This document shows, one piece after another, positions 16,045 through 24,814 of a stretch of DNA of 38,310 bases. Made by a program: the position numbers and the translations under genes. The stretch comes from Pseudotabrizicola sediminis (GTDB lineage: Bacteria; Pseudomonadota; Alphaproteobacteria; Rhodobacterales; Rhodobacteraceae). The stretch covers positions 1-38,310 of the forward strand of contig NZ_RPEM01000017.1 of assembly GCF_004745575.1 (NCBI RefSeq), read 5' to 3'. Numbering within the stretch: the first letter of the stretch is position 1; every line of letters begins with the position of its first letter. A model generated the notes under the pieces. That model worked only from the letters and a program-made list of their open reading frames with translations, was not told the origin of the DNA and made no database searches.

Positions 16045-16061
16045 CTTAAGTCTGACTTAAG
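16045..16061. promoter_or_regulatory. CTTAAG-N5-CTTAAG box C (response-regulator site)
   Basis: Perfect repeat CTTAAG-TCTGA-CTTAAG in the intergenic region between the two-component genes (minus) and dsbD (plus). The gap to the dsbD ATG at 16084 is 22 bases, with AAGAAT in it as a possible -10 element. This would give an almost leaderless dsbD mRNA. Confidence 0.78.
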
Positions 16062-16083
16062 GATGCTGCAAGAATTGGCTCCC

Positions 16084-17940
16084 ATGACAAATCATTCAGC
16101 ACATTCACTCCGCACCCGGATGGGTCATTTGCTTCAACTGGCCCTGACGCTTTTCCTGGGTCTGACGCTAGCCGTGATCGCGATGCCGCTTCAGGCCCAG
16201 CCGCAAGGCTTCGCCGCTTTTGATACCCAGACCTCGGCGCGTTCCACTCCCTTGCCGCAGGAAAAGGCTTTCGTTCCCACCGTCCTGCGCAATGAGGACG
16301 GTGAGATGACCATAACCTGGCAGATCGCCCAAGGCTATTATCTGTATCGGGCTTACACGACAGCGGAGGCGGCAGATGGCACACCGGTTCCGCTGGACAT
16401 GCCGCAGGGTATCATCAAAGACGACCCGACTTTTGGCGCCTCCGAAGTGTATTATACTTGGCTCAGTGTCCGGGTTCCGCCCGGCACTGGACCATTCGAC
16501 CTGACCTGGCAAGGTTGCCAGGAAGACGGGTTGTGCTATCCACCGGTCACCCGTGCAATTTCTGGAGACGGGGACTTCATCGACGGTCCCCTGCTCGCTG
16601 ACACGGACACCGCGCCGCGCTCGAACGGGATGATCCTTGCAGATCAGGGGGACGGCATGGTGGCCGAAATGGCTACACGTGGCGGCCCGGCGCTGGTGCT
16701 GGTGAGCTTTCTCGGCCTTGGCCTTTTGCTGGCCTTCACGCCTTGTGTGTTTCCGATGTTCCCAATCCTTGCAGGGATGCTGGCCCGGCAGGGCGAATCC
16801 CTGACACCCGCACGCGGTGCGATGCTGTCGGGCACCTATGTTATCGCGATGGCCGCAGCCTTCGGTCTGCTGGGGATGGTTGCGGCATGGTCCGGACAGA
16901 ACCTGCAAATCGCGCTCCAATCGCCGCTGGCGCTGGGGATTGTGGCGGGCATCTTCGTGCTGCTGGCCCTGTCGATGTTCGGCCTGTTCAACATCCAACT
17001 GCCTGCTGCCATGACCGAACGCTTGTCGCGGATGGGCACCAGCCAGCGCGGATCGGTTGGCGGCGCGGCCTTGCTGGGCTTCAGCTCTGCCCTGATCGTC
17101 GGGCCATGCGTGACAGCGCCGCTGGCGGGTGGATTGCTTTATATCGCGCAGACCGGGGACGTGGCACTGGGGGCCGGTGCGCTGTTTGCCCTGGGCCTGG
17201 GTCAGGGGATACCCCTGTTTGTCGCAGGCACCTTCGGTGCGCGCGTGCTGCCACGCGCCGGGGCCTGGATGGACGGGGCAAAGCGCATCTTTGGCTTCGT
17301 CTTTCTGGGCATGGCGATCTGGCTCGGTGCCCGACTGGTTCCGGGACCGGTGGAACTGGTGCTGTGGGCGGTGCTGCTGATTGCTGTAGCGGTTTTTCTT
17401 GGTGCGACAGACCGCAGAACCCTCGTATCCCCAGCACAGGAGCGGATGGGAAAGGGGCTGGGCCGCACCCTTGGCCTGTCCGCCCTTCTCGGTGGTGTGG
17501 TCCTCGCTGTCGGTGCCGCTATGGGTAACGATGATCCTCTGCGGCCACTGGCCGGATTTCGGGCCGGTGAGGTCGCCATGACAGATCGCATAGTCACCGC
17601 AGAGGTGACCAGCACGACGCAACTTGCTGCAGTTCTGTCGCAGGTTACAGGATCGGCAGTGGTCTATGTGACTGCGGAGTGGTGTGTGACCTGTCGGACA
17701 ATTGACCGGCAGGTGCTGCCCGACACGGGCGTGCAGGCGGCGCTGGACGGGCTGACGCTGATCAAGGTCGATGTCACTGATACCGGACCAGAGAGCCAGG
17801 CTGTGCTTGCTGATCTGGGGGCGGTAGGGCCGCCAACAATGATCTTTCTGGACGCGTCACGGTCCGAGGTCGCCGAAACCCGCCTCATCGGAAAGGTGAC
17901 GGTCGAGACGCTTACGCAATCGGCGCGGGCCCTGCAATAA
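16084..17940 (+). CDS. dsbD: DsbD, thiol:disulfide interchange protein
   Basis: 618 aa from the ATG at 16084; an in-frame ATG at 16063 would touch box C and has no ribosome site. Signal peptide to about residue 39 (LFLGLTLAVIAMPLQAQ). The N-terminal immunoglobulin-like domain has its Cys pair C145 and C151 (GCQEDGLCYPP). The central eight-helix domain has TPCVFPM and GPCVTAP, the pair that carries electrons across the membrane. The C-terminal thioredoxin domain has WCVTC. This is the full three-domain DsbD that moves reducing power from cytosolic thioredoxin to periplasmic partners, here probably the thioredoxin fusion and the L,D-transpeptidases. Linked to the divergent two-component system through box C. 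Confidence 0.96.
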   Translation: MTNHSAHSLRTRMGHLLQLALTLFLGLTLAVIAMPLQAQPQGFAAFDTQTSARSTPLPQEKAFVPTVLRNEDGEMTITWQIAQGYYLYRAYTTAEAADGTPVPLDMPQGIIKDDPTFGASEVYYTWLSVRVPPGTGPFDLTWQGCQEDGLCYPPVTRAISGDGDFIDGPLLADTDTAPRSNGMILADQGDGMVAEMATRGGPALVLVSFLGLGLLLAFTPCVFPMFPILAGMLARQGESLTPARGAMLSGTYVIAMAAAFGLLGMVAAWSGQNLQIALQSPLALGIVAGIFVLLALSMFGLFNIQLPAAMTERLSRMGTSQRGSVGGAALLGFSSALIVGPCVTAPLAGGLLYIAQTGDVALGAGALFALGLGQGIPLFVAGTFGARVLPRAGAWMDGAKRIFGFVFLGMAIWLGARLVPGPVELVLWAVLLIAVAVFLGATDRRTLVSPAQERMGKGLGRTLGLSALLGGVVLAVGAAMGNDDPLRPLAGFRAGEVAMTDRIVTAEVTSTTQLAAVLSQVTGSAVVYVTAEWCVTCRTIDRQVLPDTGVQAALDGLTLIKVDVTDTGPESQAVLADLGAVGPPTMIFLDASRSEVAETRLIGKVTVETLTQSARALQ

Positions 17941-18206
17941 CTATGGGTGACCTACTCCCTGCCAATCGCGTGCAAATTCCACTGTTTTTGAACTGCCATT
18001 TATGGCCAAGTGTTTTCGTCCGAGAGGACTGGCCGCAAGTTCAGGCTCTAACAGTCTACTGTACGTGTGCAGAATTCTTCGCAGGTGTGGCATCATCGGC
18101 GTGAATGGCAGTAAGGAGCCCGTTTATTCCTTTCCTCGCGAGGCGGCTAATCCTCGATCTTGCCCGTTGCCTCGTGGATGAGCCGATTATTTTGAACGGA
18201 TGTGGG
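17941..18206. other. Intergenic sequence after dsbD
   Basis: About 266 bases between two convergent genes. No gene, tRNA or clear hairpin with T-run is seen. This marks the border between the redox region and the phage-like genes. Confidence 0.4.
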
Positions 18207-18830
18207 TCATGTAATCATACTCCCATTGATAGCGATACTGAGCGTCATCGCGGCCATGGCCAGACCGCTAAGGTCATTGCAAAACACTGCATCGTTGATT
18301 GCGCTTTCTGCGATCCTCGCGGCGTCCTCTAGTTCGGCGACTCGCGCCCGCAGATAAAGGATCTCCATATCGTCGGAAGGTTCAGCCATGGCCGCCCCCG
18401 CCTCGATGTTGCGCTGCCAGTCGAAGAACCTCAGTGCTCCCTTTGCGGGGAGGAACTCCACAGGTCGCGCGTTGCGCAGGACAAAGCCATAGCGGCCCAA
18501 GAACCACGGGCTTTCGCTGGCGTCTACGCAATCCACGATGTCGCACACGCCCACGATTCCTCCCCGACTCAAGGCCTTGCGTTCAGGGATGAAGTCGCCA
18601 GTCCAACGCCCTTTACTGACTATCCAACGGGACAGATCAACAAATTTGTCAAACTCGCCATTCGTCATGCGCTTGGCGGCATGGATGCAGACTGGCCCGC
18701 GAAACTTGGTCGACCAGTCGCGGTTCTCGATATCTTTGCCAGCATTGATGATGGCCCATGCCCATGGCTGTCTAATCGACAGCGCAATCCGCGGCAGATC
18801 TGCAGGTGGTTGGGTGAATAGGTCAGGCAT
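18207..18830 (-). CDS. ASCH-domain protein, phage-like
   Basis: 207 aa from the ATG at 18830 (GGGGA eight bases upstream); the frame reaches 18884 but the extra residues have no support. The ASCH fold is indicated by ALSIRQPWAWAIINAGKDIEN-type start (split here at about residues 14-34: SIRQPWA and KDIENR), CIHAAKRM, and GIVGVCDIVDC. ASCH domains bind RNA or modified nucleosides and are frequent in phage and island genes. A Glu/Ala-rich helical tail (about 150-207) looks like a coiled coil. Together with the next gene on the same strand it seems part of a prophage remnant. Exact role unknown. Confidence 0.8.
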   Translation of the reverse strand: MPDLFTQPPADLPRIALSIRQPWAWAIINAGKDIENRDWSTKFRGPVCIHAAKRMTNGEFDKFVDLSRWIVSKGRWTGDFIPERKALSRGGIVGVCDIVDCVDASESPWFLGRYGFVLRNARPVEFLPAKGALRFFDWQRNIEAGAAMAEPSDDMEILYLRARVAELEDAARIAESAINDAVFCNDLSGLAMAAMTLSIAINGSMIT

Positions 18831-18946
18831 GGCTTTTCCCCGGCAATCTTTCCCTTGTGCTGCCTTCCAGCAAACGGCCATCATCGACTACCGTGCAGCC
18901 GGTGGTGATGTTCCAGATGGCATCCGTCCATTCAATTTTGGATTTT

Positions 18947-19369
18947 TCAGCCACCACACACCTCGATTACTCGATCTACCGACACAGCACATAGGCTGGC
19001 GGTGCGTTTGATAAGGCCATCGCGGTCAGCTTTGGACAGTGTGCCAAGCGGCGTATGTTTGCGAGCGGCAGCTTCGAGCTGGGCCAGTGTGACGACAATG
19101 ATTTCGGCAGGCTGGGGTGCGCGCCGTGGTGTTGGCAGAGGCTTAAACATGGAATGAGGTCCTTCTCGCAAATTGGGGCCGGTAAAGGCGTCGGGCTTTA
19201 ATGCAGGTGCGTCGTGTGATTTCGGCTTCGGACAGTTCAAATAGCCTCTGCCGCTGCAGATATTACATGGAATTGGATCACGGATCACCGGGCTTGTGTC
19301 CTGCACCTCGTGTCGCTTTTCGCAGGCGGGGCAGGGATCGTACTTGCCGTGCAGATAGGGTGTGGTCAT
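18947..19369 (-). CDS. Phage-like protein with zinc-ribbon cysteines
   Basis: 140 aa from the ATG at 19369; the open frame extends to 19483, but the first 38 residues there lack a family-like pattern. Two CxxC pairs, DPCPACEKRH and IPCNICSGRGYLNCP, form a probable zinc ribbon of the DnaJ-like CxxCxGxG kind. The rest is Pro-rich, with a helical end (LAQLEAAARKHTPLGTLSKAD). I do not recognise a named family. Its strand and spacing fit one operon with the ASCH gene (117 bases downstream). Confidence 0.55.
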   Translation of the reverse strand: MTTPYLHGKYDPCPACEKRHEVQDTSPVIRDPIPCNICSGRGYLNCPKPKSHDAPALKPDAFTGPNLREGPHSMFKPLPTPRRAPQPAEIIVVTLAQLEAAARKHTPLGTLSKADRDGLIKRTASLCAVSVDRVIEVCGG

Positions 19370-19658
19370 TCCGGGTAATCCCCCGGGCGCTCGAGCCTCT
19401 TGCGGGGGGAGAGATTCGTTAGAACGTGGTCGCGTTGCCTTCCCGGCTTGGCTGTCAGACAATCCTGCAGTACGCAGTCGCAATGCTGTCCGTGGGGCTG
19501 AGCTTGCCAGTGTGCATCACGACGCGTTCCGAGAATTGTAGAACCATGGATGGCGGGGGCACGAAAAACAGGTTGGACGATCGCTCAACCAGAACAGCAT
19601 TTACTTTACATTGGTGTTTCATTGCTCCCGCCCGCGCCGGATGGCCGGGACAGATGGA

Positions 19659-22193
19659 CTATCTGGACCGGCGGGTTTTCAGCGGCACTTGCGCTGAATG
19701 AAAACCCTCCCATGCATCTGTGGACATCATCGCAAGGCGGTTCGGCAGATTGGTGAGCGTGAAATGGTCGGGGCCGATGTCCAGGCCCAGTTCTTCCCAG
19801 CGGATCGGGGCCGACACCGCCGCACCCGGCCTTGCGCGGGTGGAATAGGCGGCGACCGCTGTGGCGCCGCGCTGGTTGCGCAGATAGTCGATCAGGATCT
19901 TCCCCTTGCGCTTCGCCTTGGCGACGGTCGCCACATAGCGGTCCGGCGCATCGGCGGCCATTGCCATGGCCATTGCCTTTGTAAAGGCTTTGACCTCTGG
20001 CCACAGCGCATGGGGTTTCAGCGGTGCCACCACATGCAGCCCCTTGCCGCCGGAGGTCTTTACAAAAGCTGTCAGGCCAGCGTCGGTAAGCCGCTGCCGG
20101 ATCTCTTGCGCGGCGTCGATGATACGCGACCAGCTGACGCCTTCGCCCGGGTCCAGATCCATGACGATGGTGTCGGGTCGGTCCCAGTCGGCAAGGCTCG
20201 CGCCCCATGGGTGAATTTCCAGCGCGGATGACTGGACCAAAGCAATAAGACCATCCAGATCGCTGATGCTGATCAACGGCTCTGATGCCGATTTGGGGTC
20301 TTGCGCCAGCGTGATATTTGGATTGATCCCTTTCCATGCATGTTTCTGGAAAAAGGCTGGTCCGCTGATCCCTTCAGGACAGCGCAACAAGGCTAGGGGC
20401 CTGTTCACGATATATGGCGCAATTTCACGCCAGACATCCGAGTAGTAATCCGCCAGTCCCTCTTTGGTGACCCCTTCATTCGGCCAATAGATGCGGTCGG
20501 GATGGGTCAGCTTTACGGTCCGACGAGGCGCAGCCCCAGCTTTGCTGGCTGTGCCTTCACGGATGATCTGCGCCGCCGGTTTGTCCTCGCGCAGGCCCCG
20601 GAACGAGGCGTGGCGCAGATTTCCATCTGCCGTCCAGGCGCGAAACTCGACCTCTGCCACCCGTTCGGGATGCACATAGCGCACCTTACTGGCCTGTGTT
20701 GCGGTCAGCGGCGCATCAAACGGGCTGGCGGAAAGGCCAAGCGGTTCTAGCCGGGTGAAAAGGTCCTGCGCAACCTTTGCGGTGAACCCGGTTCCGACAC
20801 GACCAACATGCTGCAAGGCGACCCCCTCATAGACACCGAGCACCAGCGAGCCGATGGCCTGACGCGAAGTGGTGGAGACGGTATACCCCCCGATCACAAA
20901 CTCCTGCCGGGCCGAGCATTTCGACTTGATCCAGCTTTTGCCGCGCCCGGCCCGATAGGGGCTGTCGGCCAGTTTAGAGATAATCCCCTCCAGACTGAGA
21001 CGGCAGGCATGGCGCAGCACCAGCGCCCCGCCCGCGTCGAAATGCGTGCTGTACCGCAGCGCCTGACTCGCATCTTTCAGCAGCGTTTCCAGTAGGGTCT
21101 TGCGCGACCGCAAAGGCAGGGCGCGCAGATCGTAGCCATCCAAAAACATCAGGTCAAAAGCGTAGAACACAAACCGATCCGATCGCCCCTCGCTCAGATC
21201 GGCCTGAAGCGTCGGGAAATCCGACGCACCGGACTTCGTTTCGACCACCACCTCGCCGTCAATGATCGCCTGATCCAAGGGCAGACGGGAGATGGCCTCG
21301 GTGACCTGTTTGCCAAAGCGATCAGTCCAGTCCAGCCCGCTGCGGGTCAGCAAGCTGACCTTGCCGGAATCTATTCTGGCCTGCAGGCGGTAGCCGTCAA
21401 ATTTGATCTCATGCAGCCATCGCTCTCCCGCCGGAGCCGAGGGCGCCAGGGTGGCCAGCATCGGCGTAATGAAATCGGGTATCTCCGCCATCTTTGCCGC
21501 CTCGAATCGGGCCGGGCTCAGGTCGGGCCCATCGTCTTCGGGCCGAGAGTCCTGAGACTGAGATCCGGGGGAATGAGTTTCGGGCTGTTTCCGACGGCGC
21601 GCGGGGGCTACCTTTACCGGTGTAGCACCGGACGCGGCCACTTCGTCAATGCCGCGCCCGGTTTTCACCGAGTCTGGCCGCTCGATCAGAATGTCGGGCG
21701 CATCCCCGGCGCGGGCGGCGTCATCATCGGCCTTGATCAGCAGCCAGTTTTCCCGCTTTTCATCCGCCTTGCCCTGCATGCGCACCAGATGCCAGCGGCC
21801 ACCCAGTTTTTCGCCGGACAGTTCAAATTCCAGATGCCCCTTGGAATAGCCTCTTGCCGCGTCGCCGATGGCGGACCATGTTCCGCGATCCCAGACGATG
21901 ACCGTGCCTGCGCCATATTCCCCCTTGGGGATCGTTCCTTCGAAATCGCCATAGGACATCGGGTGGTCTTCGACATGCACTGCCAGCCGCTTTTCGCCGG
22001 TTACAAGGCTTGGCCCCCGTGTCACCGCCCAACTGCGCAACACGCCCTCCATCTCCAGCCGCAGATCATAGTGCAGGCGCCGGGCGGCGTGCTTCTGAAT
22101 GACAAAACTGCTGCCACCCTTTCGGGCGCGTCTGCCCTTGGGCTCAGGCGTGGCTTTAAAATTGCGCTTCTGATTATACTCCTCCAGCGGCAT
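19659..22193 (-). CDS. ligD: DNA ligase D (PE-LIG-POL)
   Basis: 844 aa, a multifunctional end-joining enzyme. Domain order is 3'-phosphoesterase (about 1-170; FVIQKHAARRLHYDLRLE and HPMSYGDFEGTIPKG), ATP-dependent ligase (about 240-530; adenylation Lys264 in EIKFDGYR, DGEVVV, EGIISK, SPYRAGRGKSWIKSK) and primase-polymerase (about 555-840; DLDP at 679-682, SGGKGLHVV at 714-722). This order is common in alphaproteobacteria and Pseudomonas and differs from the POL-first order of mycobacteria. A Pro/Arg/Ser-rich linker lies between PE and LIG. The gene starts two bases after the ku stop, so the two are co-transcribed. With Ku it repairs double-strand breaks without a template. Confidence 0.96.
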   Translation of the reverse strand: MPLEEYNQKRNFKATPEPKGRRARKGGSSFVIQKHAARRLHYDLRLEMEGVLRSWAVTRGPSLVTGEKRLAVHVEDHPMSYGDFEGTIPKGEYGAGTVIVWDRGTWSAIGDAARGYSKGHLEFELSGEKLGGRWHLVRMQGKADEKRENWLLIKADDDAARAGDAPDILIERPDSVKTGRGIDEVAASGATPVKVAPARRRKQPETHSPGSQSQDSRPEDDGPDLSPARFEAAKMAEIPDFITPMLATLAPSAPAGERWLHEIKFDGYRLQARIDSGKVSLLTRSGLDWTDRFGKQVTEAISRLPLDQAIIDGEVVVETKSGASDFPTLQADLSEGRSDRFVFYAFDLMFLDGYDLRALPLRSRKTLLETLLKDASQALRYSTHFDAGGALVLRHACRLSLEGIISKLADSPYRAGRGKSWIKSKCSARQEFVIGGYTVSTTSRQAIGSLVLGVYEGVALQHVGRVGTGFTAKVAQDLFTRLEPLGLSASPFDAPLTATQASKVRYVHPERVAEVEFRAWTADGNLRHASFRGLREDKPAAQIIREGTASKAGAAPRRTVKLTHPDRIYWPNEGVTKEGLADYYSDVWREIAPYIVNRPLALLRCPEGISGPAFFQKHAWKGINPNITLAQDPKSASEPLISISDLDGLIALVQSSALEIHPWGASLADWDRPDTIVMDLDPGEGVSWSRIIDAAQEIRQRLTDAGLTAFVKTSGGKGLHVVAPLKPHALWPEVKAFTKAMAMAMAADAPDRYVATVAKAKRKGKILIDYLRNQRGATAVAAYSTRARPGAAVSAPIRWEELGLDIGPDHFTLTNLPNRLAMMSTDAWEGFHSAQVPLKTRRSR

Positions 22194-22195
22194 CT

Positions 22196-23020
22196 CTAGC
22201 CCGCCTTGCGTCTGGGCCGGTCAGACTTTTTCGCCGCTTTGGCCTTGTCGGTCTTGGCGCTTTCGCGCAGCGCTTCCATAAGATCGACAACTTTTTCCCG
22301 CTTTGCCGCCGGGCGCGGGGCGATCTTGCGCCCTTCGGTCTTTGCCTTGACCAGATCGGCAAGGGCGGTTTCATAGCGGTCATCAAAGCTGGCAGGGTCG
22401 AATGACCCCATCTTCGTCTTGATGATATGGCGCGCCAGATCCAGCATTTCCGGATCGATCTTGGTTTCGGCGATGGACTTGAATGCATCCTCCGCCGCCC
22501 GCACCTCGTAATCAAAGTTCAGCGTTGTCGCGATCAGCCCGTTGCCATGGGCGCGGATCAGTACTGTCCGCATCCGGCGGAACAGGACCGTGCGGGCAAT
22601 CGCCGCCACTTTTGACCGGGCAAGGCCTTCGCGGATCAGGACAAAGGCCTCTTTGGCGGGGCCGTCTGACGGGGCAAGGTAGTAGGGCTTGTCGAAGTAG
22701 ACATCATCCACCTCGCCGCAGGGCAAAAAAGCCTCGACCGCCATCACCTTGTCACTGTCGGGGATCGCCGCTGCGACCTCTTCCGGCGTCAGCACAATAT
22801 GCTCACCTGGAGAGGTTTCATACCCTTTGACCTGATCTTCACGCGGGACCGGCTTTCCCGTTTCGCTGTCCACAAATTCCCGCTGAACCCGGTTTCCAGA
22901 GGCACGGTTGATAGTGTGAAAGGAAATCCGTTCCGAGGTGGAGGCCGCCGTGTAAAGCGCAACGGGGCATGATACCTCGGCAATTTTCAGGAATCCTTTC
23001 CAGTTTGCCCTTGGGGCCAT
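22196..23020 (-). CDS. ku: Ku protein (NHEJ), ligD-linked copy
   Basis: 274 aa. The start MAPRANWKGFLKIAEVSCPV is typical of bacterial Ku, followed by the beta-barrel core (ISFHTINRASGNRVQREFVD, VKGYE, LTPEE) and the bridge region ending near 200. The C-terminal tail is Lys/Arg-rich (KTDKAKAAKKSDRPRRKAG), the extension that in bacterial Ku binds DNA and recruits LigD. It forms a homodimer ring on DNA ends. It is the first gene of ku-ligD, two bases apart. A second, different Ku gene lies divergently at 23832; alphaproteobacteria with two Ku genes may form heterodimers. Confidence 0.96.
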   Translation of the reverse strand: MAPRANWKGFLKIAEVSCPVALYTAASTSERISFHTINRASGNRVQREFVDSETGKPVPREDQVKGYETSPGEHIVLTPEEVAAAIPDSDKVMAVEAFLPCGEVDDVYFDKPYYLAPSDGPAKEAFVLIREGLARSKVAAIARTVLFRRMRTVLIRAHGNGLIATTLNFDYEVRAAEDAFKSIAETKIDPEMLDLARHIIKTKMGSFDPASFDDRYETALADLVKAKTEGRKIAPRPAAKREKVVDLMEALRESAKTDKAKAAKKSDRPRRKAG

Positions 23021-23089
23021 GTCGATCTCCGTCCGGATTGCCGCAATTGGGGAGGGTGGGGAAGTATTCCGATGCGTTATAAAATGCCT

Positions 23090-23326
23090 TCACGGCAACA
23101 GGATTGAGGGAATGCCAAGACAGGCCCGCAAGGCCGCCGCCGTTCTTTGATTGGAACTGCGATCTGAAAGGGCGGTGCAGTCAACCGCTTCCCCTTCGGC
23201 GATGGCAAAGGCTGCATCCTTGTCGGCGGTCAGGCCGACAACCTTCGCATCGCACCGCTCCAGCGTTTCCGCGATCTGCAGGGCGATATGGAGGTCATTT
23301 TCGAGGATCAGAACTTTTTTGGTCAC
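23090..23326 (-). pseudogene. Degenerate CheY-like receiver domain
   Basis: From a GTG at 23326 the frame reads VTKKVLILENDLHIALQIAE and so on, the first half of a receiver domain (EN-D acidic pair, first helix, VGLTADKDAAFAIAE). The expected phospho-Asp strand (usually DVNLNG) appears as DCTALSDRSSNQ and the domain breaks off after 78 residues at GIPSILLP. It lacks the conserved Asp in context, the T/S strand and the Lys. Stand-alone receivers of this type are common in Rhizobiales and Rhodobacterales. I judge it a truncated, non-functional gene. The long upstream extension to 23581 is not supported. Confidence 0.6.
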
Positions 23327-23831
23327 GGCCTTTTCCCATCTGAACACATGAATCTGAACTCCCGCTGTCGCTACTGGTTCCAAACCACGGGTCACGACGC
23401 GCGGAACTCTCTCTGACTGTGCTCGTTGCATCGGACAGAACCCGGCGGCAGCGGCGCCTCGCAACCTTCCGGATGGGAGGGCAGGTAGTCGCCGGTCTGT
23501 CCCGCTTGGTAACGCAGTGGCAAGGAGGCCGGCCCTTGGCACAGATCGTGTATCATGTCTCACATGAACAGTTCGGACCACGCGAGCTGCTTAACTGCTG
23601 CAATTGGTATAGCTGGCCGAAGCTGCAGGGTTTGACGCCGCAAAATTCCGGAGCTTTGATGAATGCCGTCATGGCAGCGGGGCCAGGTTCCGAATACGCC
23701 GCACGCAAAGTTTCCTAAGGATCACTGCTTTCTGAATCCCGGTCCCAGCGGGAACAATCGGCGGGTCTTGCCGTTGGTGCATTGCGACCATCTGGGTCGG
23801 ACCTAAAAAGCAACGATGGTAAGGAACAGCC
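23327..23831. other. 505-base gap between the receiver remnant and the second ku
   Basis: One plus-strand frame of 99 codons (23419-23718) and antisense frames are open, but none shows a family motif or good ribosome site. The region probably carries the promoter of the plus-strand ku gene. I see no repeat or hairpin of note. Confidence 0.4.
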
Positions 23832-24629
23832 ATGGCCCCGCGCACGTTCTGGAAAGGCTATCTGAAACTGTCTCTGGTCACCTGTCCAGTAACGATGGCC
23901 CCGGCCACCACCGCCTCAGAGAAGGTCAGCTTTCACACTCTGAACGCAAAGACCGGCAACCGCGTCGTAAGCCGCTATCTTGATGCGGTCAACCAGAAGC
24001 CGGTGCGCGAAGAGGATGAGGCCAAGGGCTATCCCCGGGGCGAGGATGATTATGTTGTGCTGGAAGATGACGAGCTAGACAGCATCGCGTTGGAAAGCAC
24101 CCGCACCATCAATATCGAAACCTTCGTGCCCGCGGAATCCATCGGCTGGATCTGGTACGACCGCCCGCATTTCCTGTCCCCGTCTGGCAAGGTGGGGGAG
24201 GAAGCGTTTTCGGTCATCCGTGAGGCGATGGCGACCACCGGCACCGTGGGAATTGCCCGGCTGGTGCTCTATCGGCGCGAGCGCGCCGTGATGCTGGAGC
24301 CACGTGGCAAGGGCATCATCGTATGGACCCTGCGCTATGGTGACGAGGTGCGCGATGCCGCAGACTATTTTGATGACATCGGCGACAGCAAACCCGATCC
24401 GCGTCTGATGAAGCTGATCAAACGCCTGATCGGTGAGCGCAAACGCGATTGGGTGCCGGAAATGGCCTGTGATCCGGTGCAGGAACGGCTGCTCGACATT
24501 ATCGCCGCCAAGAAAAAGGGGCGGAAAAAGCCGGCGAAAGTCTCGGCAAAGCTAGAAGAGACTGGGAATGTGGTGAACATCATGGACGCGCTCAAGCGCA
24601 GTCTTGCATCGGAAAAAAGGGGCCACTGA
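23832..24629 (+). CDS. ku: Ku protein (NHEJ), second copy
   Basis: 265 aa, ATG at 23832 with AAGGA nine bases upstream. The start MAPRTFWKGYLKLSLVTCPV and core (VSFHTLNAKTGNRVVSRYLD, EAKGYPRG, VGIARLVLYRRERAVMLEPRG) are Ku. It differs clearly from the ligD-linked copy: shorter acidic loop, and a C-terminal tail with KKKGRKKPAKVSAKL and a last helix NVVNIMDALKRSLASE. The same VD/NIMDAL-type helix ends the other Ku, which supports a LigD-contact role. Two diverged Ku genes around one ligD suggest either a heterodimer or separate growth-phase use. Confidence 0.95.
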   Translation: MAPRTFWKGYLKLSLVTCPVTMAPATTASEKVSFHTLNAKTGNRVVSRYLDAVNQKPVREEDEAKGYPRGEDDYVVLEDDELDSIALESTRTINIETFVPAESIGWIWYDRPHFLSPSGKVGEEAFSVIREAMATTGTVGIARLVLYRRERAVMLEPRGKGIIVWTLRYGDEVRDAADYFDDIGDSKPDPRLMKLIKRLIGERKRDWVPEMACDPVQERLLDIIAAKKKGRKKPAKVSAKLEETGNVVNIMDALKRSLASEKRGH

Positions 24630-24814
24630 CCGGCACCCGGGCTTCGCTCTCAGGAACGAACGGCTGATCCGTCGGTTTTCTGTCAGGCAAGGGGGGCGGC
24701 AAGGCGATCCCGCATCCCCTCAGACAGGACCTGAACCGAAGGATAACAACGATGTTGAATACGGACCTTCTCCCGTCACGCCGCTTAGGCTGCATCCTTA
24801 GCGGGACGCATTAG

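Noticed and set aside
16168-17622. 484-codon minus-strand frame opposite dsbD
   Set aside because: His/Gln/Arg-rich antisense shadow of a clear DsbD gene; no motif of its own.
7750-18190. Similar stretches near 7753 and 18151 (CTCGA-CTTGCCCGTT and GAGCCGAT)
   Set aside because: The likeness is short and gapped, both encode a common LDLAR-type peptide by chance; not convincing as a dispersed repeat.
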